Shown here piece after piece: positions 24,977 through 36,221 of a stretch of DNA of 64,000 nt. The notes beneath the pieces were generated by a model. That model made no database searches, was not told the origin of the DNA, and was given only the letters and a program-made list of their open reading frames with translations. A program made the position numbers and the translations under genes. The DNA lies in NCBI RefSeq assembly GCF_049243985.1, contig NC_135374.1:67323434-67387433 (forward strand), read 5' to 3'. This DNA comes from Paroedura picta (lineage: Eukaryota > Chordata > Lepidosauria > Squamata > Gekkonidae). Position 1 is the first letter of the stretch; each line of letters begins with the position of its first letter.

Positions 24977-25395
24977 CTTTTGTTTGGTTACCAACCTTTT
25001 GATTGTGGAGGAGCCCCTGAGATAAATTTTCAGGCTTCAAGGACGCCTGGAAGTGAAGTCAGCTGGCCACGCCTCCCTGCCATGCCCTTGGAAGTGACAT
25101 GTCACCAAAAGTGACATCACCACACATACCTGTCGCCCTCCTTTCACTTCTTCCTGCCCCACCTTTATTACTATGGCAGCTTTGACTCATGTAGGGTGGA
25201 AGAGCAGGAATTGAGAAGATAGCCACTACCAACTACCACACTTTGATTTTTATACTCATGGCCTACCCACCAAGCCCTCTGAGCAGAGGCAGCCCATTCC
25301 TTAGCTTGTGGCCAAGTCAATTAAGGTAGGAATGAAAAAGCCACGGACCCCCTCTGGAGCTATCACAGACCCCTGGTTGGGAATCCCTGGGTTAT
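24977..25395. mobile_element. Degenerate hAT-like element
   Basis: Left edge GGTTACCAACCTTTTG and right edge CCTGGTTGGGAATCCCTGG are imperfect inverted relatives of hAT termini of the CAGNGGTTCCCAACC type. No coding capacity and no clear target duplication. Confidence 0.4.
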
Positions 25396-27443
25396 AGACA
25401 CACATGTGCAGAGTCTTCTTAAACAGACATCTTTTATTAGTACACCACAATGGGGATATGAATATTCACCTGTTGTAATAATGACTGAGGTAATTAATTT
25501 GAAGTGCTTTGAGCACTTAGGGAAAGGGTTGTTGTCCTCCTTTATATTATAGTACATCTCTGTTTAAGTTGGGTGATCACTGTTGAGTGTGCTTTTCTTA
25601 AACAGAGATACACAAAAATATAACAAAGGATACAGTTAAGCCATTAAAGAGTCCCATCTAACATATTTTATTTTTGCTGCTGCAAATACTGATCTCTAGG
25701 AGTTCTTTTCCTATAAAAGCCTTTTTGCATTTTATTGCTTCTTCATTTCTCATTGGATTTCTATTCATCACTTGTTCATTCCCACTAATGAAATCATGAC
25801 AAACCTACAAGGCAGAACAATCTCTCACAACTTCTACTGCGCAAGCATCTGTTGCTTTGCAAACTTTGAATTAGCTCACAGTTCCCCTCCAAGGAATGGG
25901 GAGACAAGATTAGCATGTCAGTTTTATACAAGGGAAAAGTGTAATTCTTTGGAGTTTGAGGTTGCTTCTACATGAACTGTTTAGTCTTCAATTGCTTAGA
26001 TTTGTTCCCTTAACCAGAAAATCCAGGCAATATAACTGGAGACCTGTTGCACTCCATTATTTTTTCCTCTATATTTTAATATCTGATTTGTGCTTTTTAC
26101 AAAAAATTGAAAATACAGTTGCAGAATGCAGTAGTCTACTATGGACAAGTGACATTTTGTAGGGCCACTGTCCTTTAAGTTTTCGTTCACTTCATTTTCT
26201 TTCCACCTTAATACACGAGTTCCTACTTCTCTCATGACAAGAAGTACTTGACAGACACAAACAGAGAGACTGATATTTGAATACTGCATCATGAATCCTG
26301 GGAGATACTCAGCAGGCTCCATGAGAACAGGAATTATTACTCAATTTCAATTCCATTCTCAGCTGACTGTGAACAAACAAACTTTCTGTGGCCAATCCCT
26401 CATATACTACTAAGCAGATTAAATTGAAGACAATTTAAATCAAACAAGGTATGAATATAAAGATGTACATCAGGATGGCAAGATCCCTTGGTGAGACGAA
26501 GCACTGAAGTCATGAAATAAACCTCATCCAATTAAGATGCAAGTAATAGATACTGACTCAAATACCATGCTGTAAGTAGAACAAAATTACAAAAGAAGTG
26601 TACTGTGAACTTGAATGCACAAGAGGCTTACTGATTACATTTATTTAAAGGATAAAAGCTATATGGATAAAATAAATGTACATGTATATCAACTTCATCA
26701 GTAGTTCCTAGCCTGTGGGCCAGGGGATCCTAGAAGCCTGTGAATTCATTTGCTTGGATAGGTTTTGCACCCTCTCCCACCTATATCTTCCACCAGGGCT
26801 CACCTCCAGGGCAGCCATGCCCCCCCCCCACACTCCATGTCAAGCTGCCTAGGCTTCATCCACTAGCTTGCTTGCTTGCTTCAACATGGCCACATTTCCC
26901 CAACTGGGTCCACCTGCTCTGAGCCCCTGTCCAGGGAAGCAGCATTGGGTCAGCCTCAGCTGGAGGCCCCCAAGTGTGCAACAGCCCAGTCAGGGCTCCT
27001 TGCTTATCCACAAGGACAACACTCCTCATGAGAGGAACTGTTCCATCCCATGAAGGGATGGAGCAGCCAGGTATCCTTTGATCATGGCTGGATCGAACAC
27101 AACTGTGAATTCTCTCTAATCATAGAATTGCACTCTAATCATTATTTGAGTTAAATTCTGATGTTTGTGTGCTCATTTGGTAGCCCACTGAAAAGCGGAG
27201 TTAAAATCAAAATAAGGCTTCATCGATTATTTTGTCAAGGACTGAAAGCTCATTGAGCATCCAAGTGAATCCCCACCAGTACAGACTGACTAACTAGGTC
27301 AGCAAAGGGGTCATTTCAGACAGTGACATCAGTAATTCCAAGCTATTCAAGCATATGAAACTTTCTTCTACTGTGACAACTCATTGGTCTTGACTGGCTA
27401 TCAGTGGTTACAAGAAGCCCTTTCCACACACACCTGGAAGGTA
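25396..27443. other. Intergenic, mostly unassigned
   Basis: 25396-26690 shows no recognisable element. At 26700 the sequence CAGTAGTTCCTAGCC resembles a hAT terminus, with GGTTGGGAACCATT at 28088 as a possible distant partner; this could be one hAT element interrupted by the MITE at 27452. The C-rich run at 26820-26830 is simple sequence. Confidence 0.35.
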
Positions 27444-27451
27444 CCTTATAA

Positions 27452-27824
27452 CAGTGGTCCCCAACCCCCAGTCCGGGGACCAGGACCAGTCCGTGAATCA
27501 GTCGGTACCGGGCCGCAGCTCCTTCTGGTCCTCCTCCTTGGCTGCTGCCTCGGGGGCTGCCCTGCCACTCTGCTGCTGGCTTACCTTTGGTGCTCTCCAG
27601 CAGCCACCATGGCTGGGGCACCCCCTTGGCGTGGCACTGCACAGCTGCTGCTGGCAGTGCCCCGCAGTGGGTGGTGGGAAGTCAGGGCGCCGGCGGGAAA
27701 GCAAGTGGAGCAGGGGCTCAGGTGGCAGTGGCGACTTCCCTCGGCAAAAGACTACCCTCCCAGGCCTCAGTAAAATTGTCAAGCGTTGACCAGTCCCCGG
27801 TGATAAAAAGGTTGGGGACCACTG
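27452..27824 (+). mobile_element. hAT MITE (CAGTGGTCCCCAACC), copy 1
   Basis: 373 bp with termini CAGTGGTCCCCAACCC and GGTTGGGGACCACTG. The flanks CCTTATAA (27444-27451) and CCTTAGAA (27825-27832) match 7 of 8, the target-duplication length of hAT transposons. The interior is GC-rich and non-coding despite long accidental open frames. Copies at 28645 (inverted) and 34285. Confidence 0.9.
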
Positions 27825-27832
27825 CCTTAGAA

Positions 27833-28636
27833 TGTCTTGCACATCTATGTACTACTATTTTTTCAAATGTAAGTAAGTACTGCTGTGACTATTAAAATAC
27901 AAATTGTGTTACTGAAATCATAGTACCTTTTTGTTATTCTTATTTATTTTATTTATTATTGAATTTTTATATTGCCCTATTCCCATAAGGGCTCAGGGTG
28001 GTTTACTTCATAGTGTTTTCTTAGTTAACAGATTCTGTTCATCCATGAAACTGTTGAAGTTAAAATGGAGTTCACATACTTGAAAGGGTTGGGAACCATT
28101 AAACTATATCAAGGACTTCCAAGTCTACACATAACCCCAAGGAATATCTTCCATATTCCTAGTTACCATATAGTTCCAATACAATCCTGACCTTAGTGGT
28201 ACTCTCACTGATTTCCAGACTTCCGTGTTTCTATCAGAAACAGACTCTACCCTTCACATTCAGATTGGTGGGCATGATTTGCAGTGGATTATGGTATGGT
28301 TTTTAGTATATATAGTTCATTCACAAATATGCTGAATTTATTTCCCTGTTGCTTTCTCACCAAGTGTTTGATGCCCACAGTGCAATACAGTGACCTTTTA
28401 AATACATTCCTAGACACTATAAGCAGAACAATTGCCATAGCAGCAGCTGACTAAGAATGCTTATGCATACCTTGCATTAAGACTCAGTTCACTAAGTGTA
28501 CTCCAAGCACTCAATGATTCGCTATTGTTGTCCTAAATCACAGCATTTTTATATTCCCAGATATTCTACAGCCAGTCTTACCACTTGAAACAGTCCAAAC
28601 AGGTCAAGAAATGTGAGAGGCTGGAGGCTACCTCTA
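27833..28636. other. Intergenic with a LINE 3' tail
   Basis: 27935-28020 holds a reversed LINE 3' end (TTTATTTTATTTATTATT then 'ggctcagggtggttta'). Nothing else was recognised. Confidence 0.5.
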
Positions 28637-28644
28637 TCACTGAA

Positions 28645-29020
28645 CAGTGGTCCCCAACGTTTTTATCACCGGGAACCGGTCAACGCTTGACAATTTTACT
28701 GAAGCCCGGGGGGGGGGTAGTCTTTTGCTGAGGGATGTTGCTGCCGCCTGAACCCCTGCTCTATTTGCATTCCCGCTGGTGCCCCTGAATTCCCGCCATC
28801 TGCTGGGGGGCGCTGCCAGCAACAGCTATGCAGTGCCACACAGTGCCACACCGAGGGGGAGCCCCAACTATGGTGGCCACTGGAAAGCACCAAAGGTGAG
28901 CCGGTGGCAAGAGTGGCAGGGCAGCCCCCAAGGCAGTAGCCGGGGAGGAGGAGCTGCGGCCCGGTACCAACTGATCCACGGACTGGTACCGGTCTCCAAA
29001 CCGGGGGCTGGGGACCGTTG
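28645..29020 (-). mobile_element. hAT MITE (CAGTGGTCCCCAACC), copy 2 (inverted)
   Basis: 376 bp, opposite orientation to copy 1. Termini CAGTGGTCCCCAACG and GGGGACCGTTG. Flanks TCACTGAA (28637-28644) and TTGCTGAA (29021-29028) match 6 of 8. The interior shows the same GC-rich blocks in reverse complement. A G-run near 28710-28718 is within the element. Confidence 0.85.
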
Positions 29021-29028
29021 TTGCTGAA

Positions 29029-30275
29029 GACAAACATTTGCAGCCCTCTTAAGTTCCACAGAAAACCATGGGGCCAGATTCTGCTTAAGGATAGGAGAGG
29101 TTGATAATATTGGAACATGCAAGATCTGAAGTGTGGATTATTCAAAAGCCTATAAAGAATATGCTACAGGGAGTATCAGAGGAGATCTGAATTTAGCATA
29201 GTTAAAATAGGAAGTTCCTGATGTTTTTCAAATAATCTCCTCCAGCTTCCTGATTGGCTCGTGGAGACTTCCTTGTTTGCCTCTAGAAGAAACAGTGTCA
29301 ATGAAAGAAGGAAAGGGCAGCACCAAGTCCAATGAAGAACATAGAGGGAAATGGGTGCTTGGAAGGAAAGAATCTTTAATATTTTTGAAACCCCAATGCA
29401 TTTTACACCAAGCTTCTTTGGGGGGATATCACTGTAATAATGTAAGAATAAAAACAATGCTCAATTTGTAATGGTATAAAATTAAAATACATTTAAAATA
29501 CTCAAATATATAGAGCATATGCAGAGAAAACTGTAACATATTGGTGAACCAGATAAAATAACTTAGTTATATTTAGTTATCCATAATCATATTACCCAAT
29601 TAGAATAAATTTTATATGTTACAAATGTAATAGCTTGAAAATCACTGGCCTTCAGATTCTAAGTAGAATATTGCTTTCTCTTCTCTATCTATTAAGCTGA
29701 GTGAGCTGTCCAGGCATGTGCCAAACCTTATCTATAGTGACTGCCAAGTCATGTTGTCTGTTAACCCTTGTGGGTACACGGTTCATGATCTCAAAATCTA
29801 AACTGTTTCTTGTCTTAATAAAATTCTGTCATTTGCCGGTCTGAGTTAAATAGTACCTGAAATCTGTGGACTTGTGACTACATGCTCTAAAATGCTGGAC
29901 AAGAGGAGTATCAATTCGTTTGTGAGAAGTATTACTTCTAAGTTCAGAGATTCTCTTTTAAAGGCCGGTAGTCTTGCCAGTGTACAGTTTTCCACATTAA
30001 CTTTTTTTTACATAAACTACATTGTCACTGGTACATGCTGTAAAATGTTTGAGATAATACATTTTGTTTACAACAGGATTACTGAAGGAAGTCATGGGTT
30101 TTGTGTTGTTACACAAACAATGGTCACAGGGAAAGAGACCTACTGGAAAGTTGTAACCTGGTATGACAGATCATGTCTTTTTTGTTGTTGTTGTTGTTGC
30201 ATGTTCCTATGAATTAAAAGGTCTTTCAAATGAGCAGTTTTTTTGTGGGTCATAATGGAGGATGGAGATGGAGAG
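29029..30275. other. Intergenic, nothing specific seen
   Basis: AT-rich, no gene or repeat family recognised. A short GTT run lies at 30184-30198. Confidence 0.45.
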
Positions 30276-30371
30276 GGAGAGGAGGAGGAAGAGGAAGAGG
30301 AGGAGGAAGAGGAAGAGGAAGAGGAAGAGGAAGAGGAAGAGGAAGAGGAAGAGGAAGAGGAAGAGGAAGAA
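30276..30371 (+). repeat. (GAGGAA)n microsatellite
   Basis: About 16 hexamer units of GAGGAA with near-perfect repetition, joined directly to the tail of the SINE that follows. It probably grew from the GAAGAA tail of that SINE. The long Glu-rich and Ser-rich open frames are artefacts. Confidence 0.95.
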
Positions 30372-30634
30372 GAAATTCTTATATGCTGCTTTTCTCTACC
30401 TAAAGGTGTTTCAAAGTGGCTTACATTCACTTTCCCTTTCCTCTCCCCACAACAGACACCCTGTGAGGTGGGTGAGGTTGAGAGAGCCCTGATATCACTG
30501 CCCAGTCAGAACAGCTTGATCAGTGCTGTGGCAAGCCCAAGGTTACCCAGCTGACTGCATGTGGAGGCATAGAGAATCAATCCCAGTATGCCAGATTATA
30601 AACTACCACTCTTAAGCAGTACACCAAGTTGGCT
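30372..30634 (-). mobile_element. tRNA-derived SINE family A, copy 2
   Basis: Minus orientation. The middle block 'cccacaacagacaccctgtg' and 'gggtgaggttgagagagccc' matches 35921-36196. The right end 'cagtacaccaagttggct' is the reversed tRNA head. Confidence 0.85.
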
Positions 30635-30669
30635 AGTAGGTCTTTTTCACACATAGGTATATCATACAG

Positions 30670-31585
30670 GTCCATTCCGCATGACTTCAATGTTGCAAAA
30701 GGCTTCCAAATTGTAAATGCTACTAATTTGCAGTTATGCACGACGTTGCACACAATCTGCCACACTCCTGAAACCGATCCGCAAAAAGCAATTCGTTATA
30801 GCGCTTAAAGGGGAATCCAGAAAAGTGGATTCATCCTCCGAAAAGTGCTACAATCTTGCAAACAATCTGCAACACTAGCGAAAAAGACCTGTGTGTTCCC
30901 ATTGTTGCGGTTCCAGCCAAGTCCGTCCCACTGGCTCTCTCCTCCGAACTTCCGGCGAAGCGATCGCCATTTTTTTTTCTCGGAGCGAGCAGAAAGCAAC
31001 AAACCAGCAAGCCTTCATTCACCCAGCGAGGCTTCTCCAGCTGCAGTCCCTCCACAGAGCTGCTTTAAAGCTCCCCTCAAGTCACCAAGCACAACACAGC
31101 CCCGTTTGCAAGTTCCCTTTATTTTCGGCCGAAAATCGCGCCCATGCACGGGGGGGGGGATTATTTTTTTCACTCGGGGGAGCGTGGTAACGATGAATCA
31201 GCAGCTCACATGCCAGCTGCCAGCTAGATGGGTCTCTACGTTAGGAGGAATCAAAGAATCAATGAATCAAGGCATATTCGTTGCAATGTGTGTTTTCCTT
31301 TTAAAAAAAAAACTGTGCTTAAAGGGAAAGGGGCTTTTCGGGAGCATGATAATGGCCGCCCATTGGCTGCTTGTTTGATTGACGGCCAGGGGCGGGACAA
31401 AGCACAGAAAAAATCACTTCCTTTCTAGCGATTTTTGGCGAGACTGGAAACCTGTGGGAAACGATTGAAACGCTCCTGGATTCCACTACAAAGGCAGGTA
31501 TGCATAACGCCAAATAGCACTTTTAAAAATAGCGTTTCTGCTTTCAGGAACCAATTGGCAACATTGGTCCTTGTGCGGAATGGGC
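30670..31585 (+). mobile_element. PIF/Harbinger-like non-autonomous element, copy 3
   Basis: About 916 bp, same orientation as copy 1 and visibly close to it over most of the length. Left end GTCCATTCCGC, right end GTGCGGAATGGGC; flanks CAG (30667-30669) and CAC (31586-31588), one mismatch from a CWG duplication. It repeats the conserved block at about 31345-31400 with CCGCCCATTGGCTG and GGGGCGGGAC. No transposase gene. Confidence 0.75.
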
Positions 31586-31588
31586 CAC

Positions 31589-32852
31589 ACTATACTCCAG
31601 TTCTTGTAGATACTTAAAAAAATTTCTACACTTATAGGGTTGTAATTTAAACTGCACACTAATCTGTCTCTAAACCCACTGATTAGAATTCTCTCTTACG
31701 CTATGGTAGTCACCATCCCTCACATGTTAGAAACAATCTAGCTATAAGTCATTCCTTAGAATTAGAAGAAATTGTACATGGAAGTAGGATTCTGAATATG
31801 AGACATCTAGACTGTAAAAAAATCTTTCGGAGACAGGTTATTCAGAACAGGTGTTACAAACATCACTTCTCAAGGCTACCTCCAAAGACAGAAAAAAAAA
31901 TCTTAATGAGCAAGAATAAAAGTGACCTTGACAGAAATAGCACACTCATTAACCATCCTGTCCCAGGTACAAATTTCCATCAGAACCACTACCCTCATCC
32001 CAAATTGGCATACTACCTTCCACAAAGAAGCCATAAACAGCCATAAGCATACACAGTATGCTGCTTTTTTTTTTTTTTTTTGGTCGGTTAGGATGGGGTT
32101 CCCTGAACCCAATTTGCTTTACCTTCTGCCACATAGCAGCTGTGGGGAGCATCATTTTAAAAATGAGTGAAAGCCCAATTCTGACTGGAAATTTGGCATG
32201 GGGGTGAGGAGGGCTCCTGCTTTCCCCTATGCTATTTTTCCAAGATAAAATGACTGGGTAGTAAAAGTTCAGTTTTCACACACACGACTGGTTGGCTCAG
32301 GAAAATGGCACAAATGGCTTGTGGCAGGTTACAGTGTCTTAAAAACCCCATTAAAACTCCCATTAAAAGACTTAAAAATATCACATAATGGCTCCAACAA
32401 ATTTTAAAATGATGTTCCCTACAGTTGCTGTGTGGCTGCCTGGAAAGCAAGTCCAGTTTGGGTCATCCTGAATCAATTTCCCAATTTAGTTTGGCCCTGG
32501 AGCATAATCCTTTAAGCAATCCATAAATGTATATATTCTTTGCTTTATAGATCATGGAAACCTGTAAAGTCTAAAATTTAGCCAGACCATAGGACTTACT
32601 TTTTTCTGTTATAGCTCCCTTAATATGGAATGTAATACATCAACTGAAAGTGTGTAAGAAGGAAAAGAATTCAAATTTATTCCTATAGGATATGGGACAT
32701 GTTCAGGCTGCTTAGAGAAAAATGTCCTCCCTCTCCCTGATATATATCCCCCCTTAAAGGAAATATGACAGATCTTGAGAAAACACAGCAATTTTTACTT
32801 CAGAACACATTATGAGATCAATTCTACTACAGCATTGGCAGAAACAAATCCA
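31589..32852. other. Intergenic, 3' of OTC
   Basis: No exon or clear repeat family. A T-run lies at 32065-32081. Similar blocks ('ccacatagcagctgtgggg' at 32129 and 'ttgctgtgtggctgcctgg' at 32423) hint at an old diverged repeat of unknown type. Confidence 0.4.
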
Positions 32853-32858
32853 TTTATT
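32853..32858 (-). promoter_or_regulatory. OTC: Possible OTC polyadenylation signal
   Basis: AATAAA on the minus strand, 255 bp beyond the OTC stop codon, in a non-repeat stretch. A position-based guess only. Confidence 0.35.
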
Positions 32859-33112
32859 AAACCATAACTGTTTGGAAGAGTAATCAATATGCAGGATGTA
32901 GAGCAAAACACAAATCAAAGAAACAAATGCAGCTGCATTGCTTAAGTGCTTGAGCAAATGCAGAAGTAATGTATTCCCATATTATAGGCACCTTCACAGT
33001 TCTTTTAAACAATTATCATTGGTTTGATCTTGTTTTTGAGAGAAAAAGTGATTTCATGGGCTAGAATATTCTGCTAGTGTGGATTTTTTTTCTCTTGGCA
33101 TAATCCCAAAAA

Positions 33113-33164
33113 TCAAAACACAGGCCATAGCAGCTGTGGTGAGTAATCTGTCAACAAAGACGGC
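33113..33164 (-). pseudogene. OTC: OTC exon 10 (terminal) with 8 bp missing
   Basis: The 3' part encodes SLLTDYSPQLLWPVF then TGA, matching the mammalian C-terminus SLLTDYSPQLQKPKF. A strong pyrimidine tract and ttctag|G acceptor precede it. The coding part is 52 bp against 60 bp in mammals: eight bases corresponding to the AVMV start are missing, so splicing at this acceptor in the usual phase 0 would misread the C-terminus. Confidence 0.85.
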
Positions 33165-33270
33165 CTAGAAGAAAGAATAGGAATGCATGAAATATCTAAT
33201 CATAGAGGAAAAGATTACTGCATACAAAATATCTATGCACTTTACATGTTCCTGTGAAAATCTTTAAACA

Positions 33271-34244
33271 TCCCGCGGTGCGGGGCACCGCAGACTAAAT
33301 AAAACAGTAAGGGCTGTCTGGGAGGAGTTAGGGCGGGCCCTGTCTGGGATAAAAACTCGGAGGGACCAATCAGGAGCCATGAAGCGGCTCCTGATTGGTC
33401 CCTCCAAGTGTCCATCCAGGGCTAGGCCGCCAATGGGGAGCCGCACTCCTCCATCTTCGGGAAGGAGCGTCTTCGACGCCGTGTCCCTGCTCCTTTCCCA
33501 ACCCCGGGGACCATCACTATTCAGCCGAGATGACGTCGCCGCTCGCCTTCGCCCGCCACCCTGATGCTGCGGGAGGCACAAAGCGCCTCCTGATCTGTCC
33601 CCCCCACTTCGCCCGCGTCCTGGGAGCCCCCGCCGACATTAGCTCCGGCCCTCTCGCTCGCGCCGCTCTCCACCCGCCCCGATGCCCAGCAGGTCGCAAC
33701 GGACGCGTGGCCGCCGGAACAATGTCGCCGCCCGCCTTCTCCTGCCGCCCTGATGTTGCGCACCTCCCGAGCCGCACCACACTTCACCCGCGTCTTGTGA
33801 GCCACCGCCGCCATCACTCACTCCGACCCTCTCGCCCACGCCACTCCCCGCCGCGACGCCCAGGAGGTCCCCGCGGCCGTACCCGTCGCCATCATGCCGC
33901 CAGTGGCCGCAGCCAAAAACACGCCTGGACGCCGCTTGCCCAGTCAGCCGCCGCCACTACGAGTTCATGCTGCCGCCAGCAGCGCCGCTGCAAAACATGG
34001 CGCCTCCTGGTCCTGCGCCAGCCGCCACCACCCACCCCGCTCGCACCGACCAACACCCTCGCCAGCCGCCCTTGCCGCTCCTGCCATCGACGCCGCCTGT
34101 ACCAGCCTCCAGGTAGGACCGCCACCGGCCGGCATGCTCCTCCACCCGTTTGGGCCGCCCGCTTAGCCCACACAGACAATGCTACCAACTGCCCACCTTC
34201 CCTAGCGCCCGCTGTATTCGCACTACAGCGGGCTTATTTTCTAG
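33271..34244 (+). mobile_element. Helitron-like element, copy 1 (GC-rich)
   Basis: 974 bp. Starts TC after a host A (33270) and ends CTAG before a host T (34245), as Helitrons do. Seven bases before CTAG lies a perfect hairpin, GCCCGCTGTA / TACAGCGGGC (34207-34216, 34224-34233). The first ~70 bp (CCGCGG..., ACTAAATAAAA, GCGGGCCCTGTC) and the last ~40 bp match copy 2 at 35323. The body is CpG-rich with a roughly 189-bp internal duplication (units at 33535 and 33724), CRE-like TGACGTCG at 33531, and a donor-like CCAG|gtagga at about 34111-34120. No Rep/helicase, so non-autonomous. Long open frames are compositional. Confidence 0.78.
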
Positions 34245-34284
34245 TATGTTAATAAAGCAGCATACCCTATATGTATATTCAGGG

Positions 34285-34652
34285 CAGTGGTCCCCAACCC
34301 CTGGTCCGGGGACCAGTACCGGTCCGTGACTGAGTTGGTATTGGTCCGTGGCTCTTCCCTGGCTGCTGCCTCAGGGACTGCCCTGCCACTCTGCTATCAG
34401 CTTACCTTTGGTGCTTTCCAGCGGTCGCCATGGCTAGGGCTCCCTTTCGGCATGGCACTGCGCAGTTGTTGCTGGCAGCGCCCCCCAGTGGGGAGCAGGA
34501 ATTCAGAGGCACCGGTGGGAAAGCAAGTGGAGCAGGGGTTGAGGTGGCAGAGGCGATGTCCCTCTGCAAAAGACTACCCCCCCCCCCCCGGGCCTCAGTA
34601 AAAATGTCAAGCGTTGACCGGTCCCCAGTGATAAAAAGGTTGGGGACCACTG
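34285..34652 (+). mobile_element. hAT MITE (CAGTGGTCCCCAACC), copy 3
   Basis: 368 bp with intact termini CAGTGGTCCCCAACC and GGTTGGGGACCACTG. The 8-bp target duplications ATTCAGGG are perfect (34277-34284, 34653-34660). Same interior as 27452-27824. A C-run at about 34569-34582 lies inside. It sits 40 bp from the Helitron end. Confidence 0.95.
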
Positions 34653-35322
34653 ATTCAGGGTACCTTTATTCCAATATGTCTAATCTTGGCAGGATGGGTG
34701 AACAAGAAAGGGAACAAAGAAGTGTCCTAATTGCAGGAAGAAGTCTGGACAGTAGGGACTCTAGGAAAGGATGAGACAGGATGTCCTTGGAAAGAATGTG
34801 CAACACAAGCTAAATACTTAATCCATGGTCAACTGCATCACCAACCAGAAGTTCTGTTTTGCCTTGCAGGGGAATACGTTTTGCAAAGAAGACATACACC
34901 ACTATTCTTTTGGCATTAAACTGGCCACAACTTTTTATTAACGTAACAAAATAACCAAGCGTTGGAGAACATGGGGGTGCAGGAACCAGCCTTCTTGTGA
35001 CCAGCCGGCCACAAGGTAGCCCTTATCCTTAATCCCGCAGGCATGGATGTGAAGGGTGGCACCCTGGGTCTCTTCAGAGCTGGGAAGCCTAGGGATTACT
35101 TGGGTTCTCAACCATAATATGTGAATCTGATGTTATTCTGAGCAAGTATTACAAACATCTCAATTGATTTTTTTTACTTTTTCTTACCGCATGTTAAAGT
35201 TGTGAATAACAGAGTTGGCCCATGAGAGAATCTTCTTGATCTGTATATTTTTATGGTATTGCCAAGATTCAGGCAACTCATTTATCTAACACATTCAATA
35301 GAAGTGAAATAATCTTAAAACA

Positions 35323-35857
35323 GCCCCGCGGCGCCGCGGACTAAATAAAAGAATAAGGGCCCCGAAGGCGGGCCCTGTCCGGGATGAGGAAGGGTGCTGA
35401 TAGGCCCCTTCCCCTGGACTGGCCAGCGGAGGGCCCAATCGGGAGGCGCAAAGCGCCTCCCGATTGGCCCCTCTGCTGGTCAGTCCACCCCCAAGCTGCC
35501 AATCTGCTTGCCCGGCTGCTTGCCCGGCCAACAGCCAATTGGGAGGCGCAAAGCGCCTCCCAACCTGCCCCACCCCCCACCAGAGCTTTCCTTCGCTCCA
35601 CGGCGGCCATTACTTTGCTGGCCGCCGAGAGCGAAGGTAGGCTTCCTGGCCCCCGCCCCTTAAAACGCTCCCCAAGCCCCGGGGAAGGCACGGAACGCCT
35701 TCCCCGGGGATTGGAGAGCGTTTTAAAACCTCCGTGCCGCCTTAAAACACTCCCCAAGCCCCGGGGCCTGGAGAGCGTTTTCCTACGTGGGGAGGAGGGG
35801 AAGCAAACCCTCCCCTAGGGCCTGCTGTATTTTTTGGACAGCGGGCTCTACTGCTAG
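35323..35857 (+). mobile_element. Helitron-like element, copy 2 (GC-rich, palindromic)
   Basis: About 535 bp. Shares 5' sequence (CCGCGG, ACTAAATAAAA, GCGGGCCCTGTC) and 3' structure (hairpin CCTGCTGT / ACAGCGGG, then CTAG at 35854-35857 before T) with copy 1. The first base is G rather than T, so the 5' TC is imperfect. It contains the palindrome GGGAGGCGCAAAGCGCCTCCC twice in whole or part (about 35441 and 35540) and a 67-bp imperfect foldback at 35660-35726. Non-coding. Confidence 0.7.
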
Positions 35858-35920
35858 TATCAATACATAATTCACCTCTATTTTCCCACATATAATATTA
35901 CATTAATTGAGGCCCATGGT

Positions 35921-36196
35921 GAGAAGAAGAAGAAGAGTTGGTTCTTATATGCCGCTTTTCCCTACCCGAAGGAGGCTCAAAGCGGCTTACAGTCGCCTTC
36001 CCATTCCTCTCCCCACAACAGACACCCTGTGGGGTGGGTGAGGCTGAGAGAGCCCTGATATCACTGCCCAGTCAGAACAGTTTTATCAGTGCCATGGCGA
36101 GCCCAAGGTCACCCAGCTGGTTGCATGTGGGGGAGCGCAGAATCGAACCTGGCATGCCAAATTAGAAGTCTGCACTCCTAACCACTACACCAAACA
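35921..36196 (-). mobile_element. tRNA-derived SINE family A, copy 3 (best preserved)
   Basis: Minus orientation. The left tail GAAGAAGAAGAAGAG leads to 'ttggttcttatatgccgctt', 'cacaacagacaccctgtggg' and the reversed tRNA head ending 'cctaaccactacacca'. It is the fullest copy in the window and the best model for the family. Confidence 0.88.
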
Positions 36197-36221
36197 TCAA
36201 GTAGAAGCCGATACATAAGTT

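Noticed and set aside
27498-27895. Open frames of ~100-129 codons on both strands
   Set aside because: Coincide exactly with a hAT MITE and recur at 28645 and 34285 without frame conservation.
30243-30554. Glu-rich and Ser-rich open frames resembling the RPGR ORF15 type of sequence
   Set aside because: Direct translation of the GAGGAA microsatellite beside a SINE. It is 24 kb from RPGR on the far side of OTC and not part of that gene.
33395-34252. 285-codon Pro/Arg-rich open frame
   Set aside because: Lies inside the GC-rich Helitron. Overlapping frames are open on both strands and there is no domain, so it is compositional.
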